DNA from: Winogradskyella sp.
GTDB lineage: Bacteria > Bacteroidota > Bacteroidia > Flavobacteriales > Flavobacteriaceae
DNA: 64,000 nucleotides
Direction of reading: 5' to 3'
Assembly (NCBI RefSeq): GCF_028289625.1
Contig: NZ_JANQOM010000020.1
Coordinates: 62,001-126,000, forward strand
This document shows, piece after piece, positions 8,029 through 16,985 of the stretch. Both the position numbers and the translations under genes were made by a program. A model generated the notes under the pieces. The model saw nothing but the letters and a program-made list of their open reading frames with translations, made no database searches and had not been told where the DNA came from. Position 1 is the first letter of the stretch. Every line of letters begins with the position of its first letter.

Positions 8029-10067
8029 TGAATTTAAGATATTATTTTTTTCTACTTCTATTATTTAAAGCTATTGCAATTTCTTCACAACAGAAATCAA
8101 TAGAAATTCAACTCGATAGTATATTCGAATTAAGAAAACTATCACAAGACTATAATTATTCAACCGAAGACAGGGTTAAATTTGCTGAGCGGGCAATTAA
8201 GCTTTCAAGAGAGCTAAAACAGGACTCTGTGATATTAAAGAGTGGTAGAATATTATCATTAACATATTACAATGCTAAAAAGGATAGTCTTTACTTGAAT
8301 ATAAACCATCAAAATTTAAGACTTGCTAATAAATTAAAGGATTCCTCTTCTTTGGAAGTAGTTAATTCTAATATGGGAGGTTTTTTTCATAGTAAAGAGC
8401 TTAATGACAGTGCTTTTTTCTATTATTCAAAGGCTTTGAAGTTATATGATAAATCTAAAAATATTCGAGAGGAAGCTAGAATATTACTTAATATCGCTGA
8501 TATACAGGAAACGGAAAAAGATTATATCGGTGCAGAGGAAAATGCAGTAAAAGCAATTAGGCTTATAAACTCAGTTACTATAAATGAAGATGATTTGGAT
8601 CGTCTTTGGATATTAAATAATTTAATAGGTATTGTATCACTAAAACTCAAAAATTATGACAAGGCTATAGAATATCACAATAAAGCTCAAGAAATAGCCA
8701 AAAAGATGGATTATGGGTATTATAATAACTTGTATTCTATAAATAATAAGGCGATTGCTTACAGGTATAAGAATGAAATTGATAAATCAATTGAATTATA
8801 CGAGCAAGTTATTTCTGAAGATAGTTTAGATTATTACGACTCCTCATTTTATGCCATTACATTAGGAAATTTAGCTTACACTAAATCTTTTAAGTCTGAT
8901 AGGGATATAGACGAAATCAAAAGTACTTTTTGGTTGGGGAAGAAAGTAAGTGATACCATTGACGACCCTCTTGCCAAGCTGGGAATAGCTATAGATTTTT
9001 CTAAATTTTATTTTGATATAAAAGAGTTAGATTCTGCACTATATTATGCTGAAAGAAGCTACGACATCTCTAATGAAATTTCTAATAATGAATTGAAGCT
9101 AGAATCATTATTGCTTTTAGCAGAGCTAAGTAATGATGAAAATGCTAAGACCTATCTCAACGAGCACATTAAATTAAGTGATAGTTTGTTAAATGTAGAA
9201 CGAAACGTTAGAAATAAATTCGCACGTATTGAATTGGAAACCGACCAACTCGAAGCCGAAAACGAACAAATCTCTAGAGAAAATTTTTATTTGTTACTCT
9301 TATCGGCTGGCTTGCTGCTAACAGCCATCTTGGTCTATGTCGTTATTTCCCAGCGTGCAAAGAATAGAAAATTAAGACTTATTCAGGTTCAGCAAAAAGC
9401 CAATGAGGATATCTATAACTTAATGCTGAGTCAACAAGATAAAGTTGATGAAGCCAGAACCCAAGAGAAAAAACGTATCTCAGAAGAATTACACGATGGA
9501 GTCTTGGGGCGACTTTTTGGGACGCGTCTTAGCCTCGATAGCATAAATTTTAAAGATGGCAAAGACGCTATGATGACCAGAGCCAATTATATAGGTCAGC
9601 TTAAAACCATTGAAGAGGACATACGCAAAATATCACACGAGTTAAATACCGATTTTGTGTCTGGTTCTGGTTTTATGGATATTGTTTCAGAACTTATAGA
9701 AAATCAAACACAGGCTTATGGTTTAGAATACGATTTTGATCATACCGATGACATTAGTTGGGATGCAGTTTCTAATAAAACTAAAATCAACATTTACAGG
9801 ATTATACAAGAATCCATGCAAAATATCTACAAACATGCCAAAGCAAAAGCTATAAAAATTAGTATTTCATTAGAAAAAAACGTAATTTGCTTAGACATCA
9901 TTGACGATGGAGAGGGGTTTGATACCTCTAAGAACAAAAAAGGCATTGGTTTAAAAAATATGACATCTCGCGTTGAAGACATTAATGGAAAAATCACCTT
10001 TACCTCTCAATTTGGCAATGGTACAACGGTTAATGTTAAGATTCCCTACGAAAACCAGTCGATATGA
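8028..10067 (+). CDS. TPR-containing sensor histidine kinase (HisKA_3)
   Basis: About 679 residues from the TTG at 8028. An earlier in-frame TTG at 8001 lies inside the -7 box, so it is disfavoured. A signal sequence is followed by an alpha-helical tetratricopeptide region to about residue 400, a coiled coil, and one membrane helix ('LLLLSAGLLLTAILVYVVI'). The HisKA_3 motif 'RISEELHDGVLG' carries the phospho-accepting His at about residue 489, and the ATPase domain has 'DDGEGFD' and 'GIGLKNM'. It belongs to the NarL-type kinases common in Flavobacteria and pairs with the regulator at 10150. Confidence 0.9.
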   Translation: MNLRYYFFLLLLFKAIAISSQQKSIEIQLDSIFELRKLSQDYNYSTEDRVKFAERAIKLSRELKQDSVILKSGRILSLTYYNAKKDSLYLNINHQNLRLANKLKDSSSLEVVNSNMGGFFHSKELNDSAFFYYSKALKLYDKSKNIREEARILLNIADIQETEKDYIGAEENAVKAIRLINSVTINEDDLDRLWILNNLIGIVSLKLKNYDKAIEYHNKAQEIAKKMDYGYYNNLYSINNKAIAYRYKNEIDKSIELYEQVISEDSLDYYDSSFYAITLGNLAYTKSFKSDRDIDEIKSTFWLGKKVSDTIDDPLAKLGIAIDFSKFYFDIKELDSALYYAERSYDISNEISNNELKLESLLLLAELSNDENAKTYLNEHIKLSDSLLNVERNVRNKFARIELETDQLEAENEQISRENFYLLLLSAGLLLTAILVYVVISQRAKNRKLRLIQVQQKANEDIYNLMLSQQDKVDEARTQEKKRISEELHDGVLGRLFGTRLSLDSINFKDGKDAMMTRANYIGQLKTIEEDIRKISHELNTDFVSGSGFMDIVSELIENQTQAYGLEYDFDHTDDISWDAVSNKTKINIYRIIQESMQNIYKHAKAKAIKISISLEKNVICLDIIDDGEGFDTSKNKKGIGLKNMTSRVEDINGKITFTSQFGNGTTVNVKIPYENQSI

Positions 10068-10149
10068 AATGAACCATAATATAATTTCAATTTAAGAAGA
10101 TAACTCATGGCGAATTTCATCTGTCCCTAACTTTTGAAATAAAAAACAG

Positions 10150-10818
10150 ATGAAGCATATTAATATACTAATGGTAGATGATCATCCCATAATTATAGAG
10201 GGCTACCAAAATGTGTTAATGGCAACTAAAGAAGACGACCAAACTTTACTCATCGACACTGCCAATAATTGTGACACGGCACAATTAATGATTAATAGAG
10301 CATCAAAAGGCACCCCTTACGATGTATGTTTTTTTGATATAAGCTTGCCGCCTTCAGAGGATGGTAGATATGCTTCAGGCGAAGACTTGGCACTTTTGGC
10401 TAAGCGTGTTTTGCCAGATGCTAAAATTATAATCCTTACGATGTTTAATGAGTCTTTTAGAATACATAATATCATAAAGGAAATAAATCCTGATGGGTTT
10501 CTCATTAAGAGCGATTTAACCTCTATGGAACTAGCTGATGCCTTTCAACAAATCCTAAAATATCCACCATATTATAGTAGTACGGTAAGTAACTATGTAA
10601 AAAAGACCATTACTAGCGAAATCTATGTGGACGATATCAATAGAAAAATTCTTCATTTATTATCCCAAGGGATCAAGACAAAAAGTTTGAGCGAGTATAT
10701 TCCATTATCTACAAGTGCCATAGAGAAGCGTAAAAAACAGCTAAAATTATTGTTTTCGGTGACCGATGGTAAGGACGAAACCTTATTACAGGAGGCTAGG
10801 GAGAAAGGCTATTTGTAA
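10150..10818 (+). CDS. Response regulator, LuxR/NarL type
   Basis: 222 residues. The receiver domain has the acidic pair 'VDDH' and the phosphorylatable Asp63 in 'CFFDISLP', and Lys in 'LIKSD'. The C-terminal ~60 residues ('INRKILHLLSQGIKTKSLSEYI', shown in part) form a helix-turn-helix that is a divergent version of the LuxR type. It lies 82 bp after the kinase gene and is its cognate partner. A putative sRNA gene with its own direct-repeat promoter follows. Confidence 0.88.
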   Translation: MKHINILMVDDHPIIIEGYQNVLMATKEDDQTLLIDTANNCDTAQLMINRASKGTPYDVCFFDISLPPSEDGRYASGEDLALLAKRVLPDAKIIILTMFNESFRIHNIIKEINPDGFLIKSDLTSMELADAFQQILKYPPYYSSTVSNYVKKTITSEIYVDDINRKILHLLSQGIKTKSLSEYIPLSTSAIEKRKKQLKLLFSVTDGKDETLLQEAREKGYL

Positions 10819-10886
10819 AAAAAATGAAAAAATCCGCTACTTTTTTTAAGATTAAAAACGCTTGAATAAGCTGTTATTGCTGAAAA

Positions 10887-10954
10887 TTACGGTTTTTCCG
10901 CATCAAGTTTGCGGTTTTACCACAGCAAAAAAATAATGGAGTAATCTATCTTTA
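10887..10954 (+). promoter_or_regulatory. Direct-repeat promoter of putative sRNA 1
   Basis: Two 16-bp direct repeats, TTACGGTTTTTCCGCA (10887-10902) and TTGCGGTTTTACCACA (10909-10924), share 13 of 16 bases at a 22-bp pitch. They end 22 bp before a -7-like box TATCTTTA (10947-10954). This resembles an activator-bound promoter; the adjacent LuxR-type regulator is the obvious candidate. Confidence 0.6.
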
Positions 10955-10960
10955 GCCCAA

Positions 10961-11053
10961 GTCAACAAGAATTAATTGATCCCTCTTAAGTAATTGTTGA
11001 GTTAATAGCAAGAAAATTAAGCCTAGTTGAACTTTCTACTAGGCTTTTTTTTT
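10961..11053 (+). ncRNA. Putative small RNA 1
   Basis: About 93 nt between the expected start after the box at 10947 and a strong terminator at 11019-11053. There is no open frame of note. The segment 'ttgagttaatagcaagaaaa' just before the terminator is nearly identical to the same part of the putative RNA at 29226-29299. Transcription is inferred; the shared element and terminators are visible. Confidence 0.5.
11019..11053 (+). terminator. Intrinsic terminator of sRNA 1
   Basis: AAGCCTAG (11019-11026) pairs with CTAGGCTT (11039-11046), followed by a run of nine T. It ends 17 bp before the stop of the convergent DUF456 gene. Confidence 0.85.
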
Positions 11054-11069
11054 GCTTTATCTTTTGGGT

Positions 11070-11564
11070 TTAGAACCAACTGGCATCATGGCCAGAAAGT
11101 TTTACAATAAAGAAGCCCAAGAATATAATTGCGACAATAAACTTTAAAAATGTTGAAGCAATAAAACCTAAAAAGGAACCAAAAGCAGCTTTCAATGCTT
11201 TGTTTGTGTCATTTCTGTGAATCATCTCTCCTATTAAAGCTCCAATAAAGGGACCTATAATAATACCAAAAGGGGGAAAGAATAACCCAACAAGAAGCCC
11301 TAAAGTTGTACCAATCATTCCGGCTTTACTACCTCCAAAACGTTTGGTGCCTATAGCTGGGATTATGTAATCTAATACATATATAAAAATGGCTATTATG
11401 AGCGTAACAATTAAAAATGTGTTGCTCAGTTGTACACCCTCCGTAAAGTGCAGTACTAAAAATCCTGCCCAACTGGTCAGTGGCCCAGGTATAACAGGTA
11501 AGAAGCTACCTAATATGCCCAAAAGCATTAGAAGAAATGCCACGATTACTAAAAATAATTCCAT
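11070..11564 (-). CDS. DUF456 family membrane protein
   Basis: 164 residues with about five hydrophobic segments. The N-terminal 'LGILGSFLPVIPGP' and the glycine-rich 'GLLVGLFFPPFGIIIGPFIG' with 'GALIGEMI' are the conserved DUF456 signature. Function unknown. It is divergent from the BlaI gene; its upstream region overlaps the BlaI operators, so the two may be jointly regulated. Confidence 0.85.
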   Translation of the reverse strand: MELFLVIVAFLLMLLGILGSFLPVIPGPLTSWAGFLVLHFTEGVQLSNTFLIVTLIIAIFIYVLDYIIPAIGTKRFGGSKAGMIGTTLGLLVGLFFPPFGIIIGPFIGALIGEMIHRNDTNKALKAAFGSFLGFIASTFLKFIVAIIFLGFFIVKLSGHDASWF

Positions 11565-11619
11565 ATTGATGGTTTAGATTCACTAATATGACGCAAAAAG
11601 CGAACTAAAGTTACATTTT

Positions 11620-11690
11620 AACTAAGTTTTTAGTTTAAACTAATTTTTTAGTTATATATTTGTTTTCGTTGTTCAACTAAAAGTTTAGTT
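11620..11690 (+). promoter_or_regulatory. Three BlaI-type operators around a -7 box
   Basis: Three perfect dyads of form AACTAA-N4-TTAGTT lie at 11620-11635, 11638-11653 and 11675-11690. The -7 box TATATTTG is at 11655-11662, directly after the second dyad, and the third ends 2 bp before the BlaI start codon. A repressor bound here would block the promoter and early elongation. Autorepression by BlaI is the expected mode for this family. Confidence 0.85.
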
Positions 11691-11692
11691 TA

Positions 11693-12052
11693 ATGAAGCA
11701 GTTAACAAAGGCAGAAGAAGAAATTATGCAGGTCTTATGGCAATTAGAAAAAGCCAATGTAAAATCTATTATTCAGATTTTACCAGACCCTAAACCTGCC
11801 TATAATACAGTGTCCACCATTATTCGAATATTAGAATCCAAAGGGTTTGTGGATTATGAGAAGCAAGGTAAAGGGCATATTTATTTTCCAATTATTGCTA
11901 AAGAGTCTTATAGCAATCAGTCCATTAATAAGTTGGTGGATAATTATTTTCAGGGGTCTTTTAAAAGTATGGTGTCTTTTTTTGTTAAGAAGAACGATGT
12001 AGATCTTAAGGATATAGAAAGTTTGCTCAAAGAAATCAATAAAAAACAGTAG
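11693..12052 (+). CDS. BlaI/MecI family transcriptional repressor
   Basis: 119 residues, normal length. It has the winged-helix start 'MKQLTKAEEEIMQVLWQLE', with 'PAYNTVSTIIRILESKGFV' as recognition helix and wing, then a dimerisation tail. It lies 2 bp upstream of a BlaR1-like gene and behind three matching operators. In this family the repressor is cleaved or displaced when the membrane partner senses a cell-envelope signal. Confidence 0.93.
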   Translation: MKQLTKAEEEIMQVLWQLEKANVKSIIQILPDPKPAYNTVSTIIRILESKGFVDYEKQGKGHIYFPIIAKESYSNQSINKLVDNYFQGSFKSMVSFFVKKNDVDLKDIESLLKEINKKQ

Positions 12053-12054
12053 TT

Positions 12055-14499
12055 ATGTTATACTATATTATTCAGATTGTTCTGTTTCAGGCGCTTTTTT
12101 TATTGGTCTATGACTTTTTCTTAAGACGTGAAACATTTTTTAACTACAATAGAGTTTATCTGTTGTTTACATCAATCTTGTCTTTGGCACTCCCTTTTAT
12201 AAAGTTGCCTCAATTAAAAAAGGCAACAACCAATGATTTTGTAATTCAATTGCCAGAAGTTTTTCTCGGTGCCGAAGTGCCAACAAGTAACGAGGTTTTT
12301 ATAGCCGAACAAGCTGGCATAATTTTAGAGCAACCGCATACGCCTCTATGGCAAATACTTCTGTTTACAGGTATTGGTGTCGCAACTATTTTATTTGTAA
12401 TTAAAATCTCAAAACTGTATTGGCTAAGGCATGTAAGTCCTAAACGTTGGAAAGGCAATGTGCTTATTGTAAAGCTTATAAGAAGTAGCTTGGCATTCTC
12501 TTTTTTCAATACTATTTTTCTTGGTGAACAAATTCCAGAAGAAGAGGCTCCAGTAGTTATTAAGCATGAGTTGGTACATTTAAGAGAAATGCACACTTTA
12601 GATTTACTTTTCTTTGAACTATTGCGAATTGTCTTTTGGTTTAATCCTTTGGTATATATCTATCAATATAGAATTAAAGAGCTACACGAGTTTATAGCCG
12701 ATGCGAATACTGTAAAGCAAAAAAATAAAGCGGCGTATTACCAGACCTTGCTCAATCAAATATTTGATGTTCACAATATCTCATTTACAAATGCCTTTTT
12801 CAAAAAATCATTAATAAAAAAACGAATTGCTATGTTGCAAAAACAAAAATCCAGACAAGTTGCCCTAATCAAATACGCGCTCCTAATTCCAATAGTATTT
12901 GGGATTTTGGTTTACACTTCAACAGAAGTTATTGCACAAGAAGAAAGTAATGAAAAAGAATCAACGATTACTCAAGATGTAGATGATGAAGCAGTTATCC
13001 AAAAATACTATGAGGATATTCTTGAAGAAAATAAAGATCTCTCAAATTTTTCGGAGATATCAGATACTTATAATTATTCAGATGAAAAGTACGTGCCCAC
13101 TCGCGATGAGTACTTGCGCTATGTTGCATACATGAGATACATGGGGCATAAGTTTAAAGAGTTCTCAGAAAAGTCAGAAAAGACGAGCATGAGTCAAATG
13201 AAATCGCATTTTGACCACATGATAAACTTTGATAAGTCTTATGATGAGCATTTAGAGTATCTTAAAACAAAGGAAGCAAAGCGCATCCATGAAGAATCTC
13301 TGTATAATAGGACATTGAGAGTCATCTCAAAAGACATTAATAATCTAAGTGCAGAAGAGCATATAGATGCTTTTGAGAAAGCCAGAGATGTGCTTCGAGG
13401 TAGATTATATAAAAGACTTATTGTTAGTGACGATTCAAAGTCGATTGAAATTACCAAGGACAATTATGACGGATTAATTCGTCTCTTTTCAATAAGTGAA
13501 TTAAAATCACTTCTTACGACTATTGATAAAGGTGATGCGTTACAGCTTAAAACAGAAAAGTCAACTAAAAAAGAGGACGGCACCCATGGAGCTAAAACGC
13601 TCATTTTACGAGATTATAAATCTTATGGAATTGACCGACATGAGGTTGTAGATTCTGTTGAAGTTCCTTTTAGTATTGTCGATGAAGCCCCGACCTTACA
13701 GAAGTGTAAAGATTTAACAAACAATGATGAGCGGAAAAAATGCTTAAGTAATTTTGTTAATGAATTTGTTGGCAAGAATTTTAATACCGATGTCGCTGAT
13801 GGTTTGTCTCCTGGAAGAAAAAGAATTTTTGTTCAATTTAGTATTGATGATAAAGGTTATATCAAAACCATAAAAGTAAGAGGGCCAAGTGAAGCTCTAG
13901 AAGATGAAGCAAAGCGTGTTGTAGCATTATTGCCAAAATTTGCACCTGGTCGTCAAAAAGGAAAAAATGTAGTGGTGCCCTATTCATTGCCGATTGTATT
14001 TGATAAGCAATCTGACTCTAAAAAGGGTGATACACCTAAGTATGACAAGTTTATAGACTCAATTGAAAAAATTGAAAAGAAGAAATTCGTAAAAACGGAT
14101 TATAAAGACGCAACAACGCTGCCATATAGCATAGTCGATGTTCCTCCAACCCATCCTAATTGTATCTCGGTTAATGGGCAAGAAGAAAGGAAAAAATGTA
14201 CAACCAACGAAATCTATAAGTTGGTTAGTCGAGAATTCAAGATAGACTCGTTAGCAACTCTAAATTTACCTGATGGAAAGCAACGTATTTTTGCATCGTT
14301 TACCATAAACAAAGAGGGTTTTGTTAAACAAGTGAAAGTTCGTGCGGCACATCCAAAACTTGAAGAAGAAGCAAAACGAGCTATAGATTTACTCCCAAAG
14401 TTTGTTCCTGGCCAACATAAAGGAGATATAGTAGACGTAACCTGTAGTTTGCCCATTGTGTATATGACCTTCCCCAATGATAAGAATCATAAGGACTAA
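12055..14499 (+). CDS. BlaR1-like M56 membrane metalloprotease with TonB-type repeats
   Basis: 814 residues. Membrane helices and an M56 peptidase domain occupy residues 1-300: the zinc site is 'IKHELVHLREMHTLD', with a downstream 'ELHEFIADANTV'. A further membrane helix is near residue 280. The periplasmic part ends in two repeats resembling TonB C-terminal domains ('LPKFAPGRQKGKNVVVPYSLP' and 'LPKFVPGQHKG'). The penicillin-sensor domain of true BlaR1 is absent, so the signal is probably not a beta-lactam. Forms an operon with BlaI. Confidence 0.88.
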   Translation: MLYYIIQIVLFQALFLLVYDFFLRRETFFNYNRVYLLFTSILSLALPFIKLPQLKKATTNDFVIQLPEVFLGAEVPTSNEVFIAEQAGIILEQPHTPLWQILLFTGIGVATILFVIKISKLYWLRHVSPKRWKGNVLIVKLIRSSLAFSFFNTIFLGEQIPEEEAPVVIKHELVHLREMHTLDLLFFELLRIVFWFNPLVYIYQYRIKELHEFIADANTVKQKNKAAYYQTLLNQIFDVHNISFTNAFFKKSLIKKRIAMLQKQKSRQVALIKYALLIPIVFGILVYTSTEVIAQEESNEKESTITQDVDDEAVIQKYYEDILEENKDLSNFSEISDTYNYSDEKYVPTRDEYLRYVAYMRYMGHKFKEFSEKSEKTSMSQMKSHFDHMINFDKSYDEHLEYLKTKEAKRIHEESLYNRTLRVISKDINNLSAEEHIDAFEKARDVLRGRLYKRLIVSDDSKSIEITKDNYDGLIRLFSISELKSLLTTIDKGDALQLKTEKSTKKEDGTHGAKTLILRDYKSYGIDRHEVVDSVEVPFSIVDEAPTLQKCKDLTNNDERKKCLSNFVNEFVGKNFNTDVADGLSPGRKRIFVQFSIDDKGYIKTIKVRGPSEALEDEAKRVVALLPKFAPGRQKGKNVVVPYSLPIVFDKQSDSKKGDTPKYDKFIDSIEKIEKKKFVKTDYKDATTLPYSIVDVPPTHPNCISVNGQEERKKCTTNEIYKLVSREFKIDSLATLNLPDGKQRIFASFTINKEGFVKQVKVRAAHPKLEEEAKRAIDLLPKFVPGQHKGDIVDVTCSLPIVYMTFPNDKNHKD

Positions 14500-14815
14500 A
14501 TGAAGATTAAACTTTTGTTGATTCTCTTTATGTATAGTGTGCTTTTTATGCTTTAGGGAATTACTCAAAGGTTATCGAAGCCTACAAATCCGCTGAAGTT
14601 TCTAAGCCTGAACTTGAAAAATAGCCAAAGCTTATGTTGCAATAGGCAATTATACCGAAGGTCTAAAGTTTTGTCAATCAGCGATAAGGGTAGACCTCGA
14701 AAATAGCTTCTTGAAATACGAATATGCTAAACTTCTCACGCGCACTAAAAAGTATGACAATGAAGAACAACGATTAAAAATATTGAAGGAAGAAAAATTT
14801 ACAGAAAAAGACTAA
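14500..14815 (+). pseudogene. Decayed TPR-type secreted protein gene
   Basis: Begins with a signal-like frame 'MKIKLLLILFMYSVLFM' and then hits a stop. Two further frames encode plausible protein: 'GNYSKVIEAYKSAEVSKPELEK', then after a stop and shift 'KAYVAIGNYTEGLKFCQSAIRVD' (each shown only in part) to a final stop at 14813-14815. The helical repeat spacing is that of tetratricopeptides. At least two frame changes make it a remnant. It sits in the BlaR1 operon, one base after the stop. Confidence 0.7.
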
Positions 14816-14850
14816 AACCTAAAAATATTGTACATTTCGCTATTGGAATA

Positions 14851-15333
14851 GTGCAAATGAATCGAATAGCTTGTCTTTTATTATTTACACTTTTAAGCGC
14901 TTGCAACTATTTTGAAAAGCAAAAAGTGAATGCCGATGATTTACTAGAAGAAGAACTGCAAACTTTTAATTGGAATGACGTAGATACCTACCCTACCTTT
15001 AGCGGTTGTGATTCTATTATTGACAAAGAAGAAGGGAAAGTTTGTTTTCAAAACACACTATTGGCCCATGTGAATGATTATTTAGGGCGACAAAATCTTG
15101 TAGTTTCAGAAGATGTAAATGATACGATTCGAATAGGTTTAATTATTGATGCTAATGGTACATTAGCGATAGAGGAAATCATTATAAAGCCAGAAACCCA
15201 ATTCCAAATCCCAACAATAGATAGTTTATTACATCAAAGCTTAAAGGGTATCCCAAAAATTGAAGCAGCCACCAAAAGAAGTCAGTATGTCACCACAGCT
15301 TTTGAGTTGCCTGTGATTGTAAAAATTGATTAA
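14851..15333 (+). CDS. Lipoprotein with TonB-like C-terminal domain
   Basis: 160 residues; the real start is probably the second ATG at 14857 (MNRIACLLL). The lipobox 'LLSAC' directs lipidation and envelope anchoring. The C-terminal part ('IRIGLIIDANGTLAIEEIIIK', 'FELPVIVKI') parallels the repeats at the end of the nearby BlaR1-like protein. Probably an accessory of the same envelope system. It converges on, and overlaps by 4 bp, the Bax inhibitor-like gene. Confidence 0.7.
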   Translation: MQMNRIACLLLFTLLSACNYFEKQKVNADDLLEEELQTFNWNDVDTYPTFSGCDSIIDKEEGKVCFQNTLLAHVNDYLGRQNLVVSEDVNDTIRIGLIIDANGTLAIEEIIIKPETQFQIPTIDSLLHQSLKGIPKIEAATKRSQYVTTAFELPVIVKID

Positions 15334-16067
15334 AAACGTATCGCCAATTTCTGCATTAACCTTAAAACTTCAACATACAGCCAAATCAATGTAGCTAAAA
15401 GTCCCCAAGTGGCTATCCACTCTTTATACTTTGGAGCTTTGTTTTTATAACGCTCTATATAGTCAAAATCCAAAAGTAATGCAAAGGATGCTACAATAGC
15501 TGCCAAGATATTAAATCCAATAGCAAACCATGAAGTCCCCCAGATATACGGTTTAATGCCAAAGAAACTTAGTATCCATGAGATTAAATACACCACCATA
15601 ATACTCACAGTCGCAGTGATAATAACGCTTCGTAATTTTTTGGTGACTACAATAATTCTTAGTTGATAAAGTATAAGCATCACAAAAAAGGTTACAATGG
15701 TAACACCTATGGCTTGATATGGTAATTCAGGAAAATTTCGATGTGCATAAGACGAAAAACCACCTAAGAAAACTCCTTTGGCAATGACATATAATGGTAC
15801 TAAAACAGGCGCCCACCGTTGTCTAACAGATATCAAAACACTTACAATAATTGCCCCTAACATACCTCCCAGCGTAAACCATCGCATTGGAGTGCCAGCT
15901 TCATTGAGTTTCCAGAGATAAGCTGTAATAGCAGCAATCACCAAAATTCCTAGCATGGATTTAATAAAAATTCCAAAAACGGACATGGTTTTGGACGATG
16001 ATTTACCGTCGTCCCAAAAGTAACCATTAAAAACAGGGTTAGAGGTTTTGAAATTCCTAAGACTCAT
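15330..16067 (-). CDS. Bax inhibitor-1/YccA family membrane protein
   Basis: 245 residues with seven hydrophobic segments, the YccA-type layout with 'GTPMRWFTLGGMLGAII' and 'SFALLLDFDYIERYKNKAPKY' as the conserved ends. Members are inner-membrane proteins, some with calcium leak or FtsH-modulating activity; the role here is not known. It lies 2 bp after the beta-barrel gene, which suggests co-transcription. Confidence 0.85.
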   Translation of the reverse strand: MSLRNFKTSNPVFNGYFWDDGKSSSKTMSVFGIFIKSMLGILVIAAITAYLWKLNEAGTPMRWFTLGGMLGAIIVSVLISVRQRWAPVLVPLYVIAKGVFLGGFSSYAHRNFPELPYQAIGVTIVTFFVMLILYQLRIIVVTKKLRSVIITATVSIMVVYLISWILSFFGIKPYIWGTSWFAIGFNILAAIVASFALLLDFDYIERYKNKAPKYKEWIATWGLLATLIWLYVEVLRLMQKLAIRF

Positions 16068-16069
16068 TA

Positions 16070-16933
16070 TTATAAGTTGAATTTATAACCAATAGCAATA
16101 TCTGTAGAAAAATTGCCTTGGTTATCTAGAAAAATGGCGAATAGTTCGCCATAAATAATGGTAATGAAACTATTTTCTCCAATCTTAATATCTGAACCTA
16201 CACCAAAAATGAATGGAATATCAAACGAAGTTTCACTTGAGTCGATTTCCATATCATCTTCGCTTATAAAGGTAGCATTGGAGAAATTCAATGTGGCTAA
16301 TTTAAATTGGCCATAAATTGAGAAGGTTTCCTTGTTTATAAATCGGTAACGATAACCTAAAGACAATTCTGTAGTACTATAAGGAAAATCATCACTATCA
16401 AAGGCATGTCTAGCTTGTAAAAAACCAGAGTGTCTTGGAAGTACGTTAGCCTCAAATATTTCCAATTCGGCACCAATCATCGGGACGTTTTTATTGTCTG
16501 GATTACCGACAAAAGGATTGTTCGTAATACCACCAGAAACCCCAAGTCTAAATTGAACATTACTTTCTGTAGAAGTAGAGGTATAGTCAGGATCCACAGA
16601 GGCATTGTAGGCATCAAGATAATTCCTTAAACTATACAGCGTTAATTTTAGCTCATCCGTAGACATCTCATTAGTAAGGCTGCTTAACGTTGCTTTATAC
16701 TCTTCCTGAAATTTGTTATCTACACCCTTTGAGTTTTTTAACTCTGTAATCGTTCCATCTTCAGTACGCACAAAATAGCGGTATTTTCCATCGATAATAT
16801 TCCAAAGTAGGTCTAATTTACCGTCAATTTCGGTTTTGAGTTCTAGAGTCTCTCCTCTGATGTTGTAGGTTTCTTGGCTATAGTTAAGCTGAAAAGCAAA
16901 ACACACAAAAAGTAAAATGATGATTCTTCTCAT
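16070..16933 (-). CDS. Outer membrane beta-barrel family protein
   Basis: 287 residues with signal peptide 'MRRIIILLFVCFAFQLNYSQ'. The first half is helical and charged; the second half (from about residue 125) has alternating strands typical of small outer-membrane barrels ('VQFRLGVSGGI', 'TELSLGYRYRF') and ends in 'DIAIGYKFNL', a C-terminal aromatic/hydrophobic strand. No specific family recognised. Confidence 0.65.
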   Translation of the reverse strand: MRRIIILLFVCFAFQLNYSQETYNIRGETLELKTEIDGKLDLLWNIIDGKYRYFVRTEDGTITELKNSKGVDNKFQEEYKATLSSLTNEMSTDELKLTLYSLRNYLDAYNASVDPDYTSTSTESNVQFRLGVSGGITNNPFVGNPDNKNVPMIGAELEIFEANVLPRHSGFLQARHAFDSDDFPYSTTELSLGYRYRFINKETFSIYGQFKLATLNFSNATFISEDDMEIDSSETSFDIPFIFGVGSDIKIGENSFITIIYGELFAIFLDNQGNFSTDIAIGYKFNL

Positions 16934-16985
16934 TTTATGCTAGGATTTGGTTTTAGTAAAACTACCAAAAATATCTTAAAAACAG

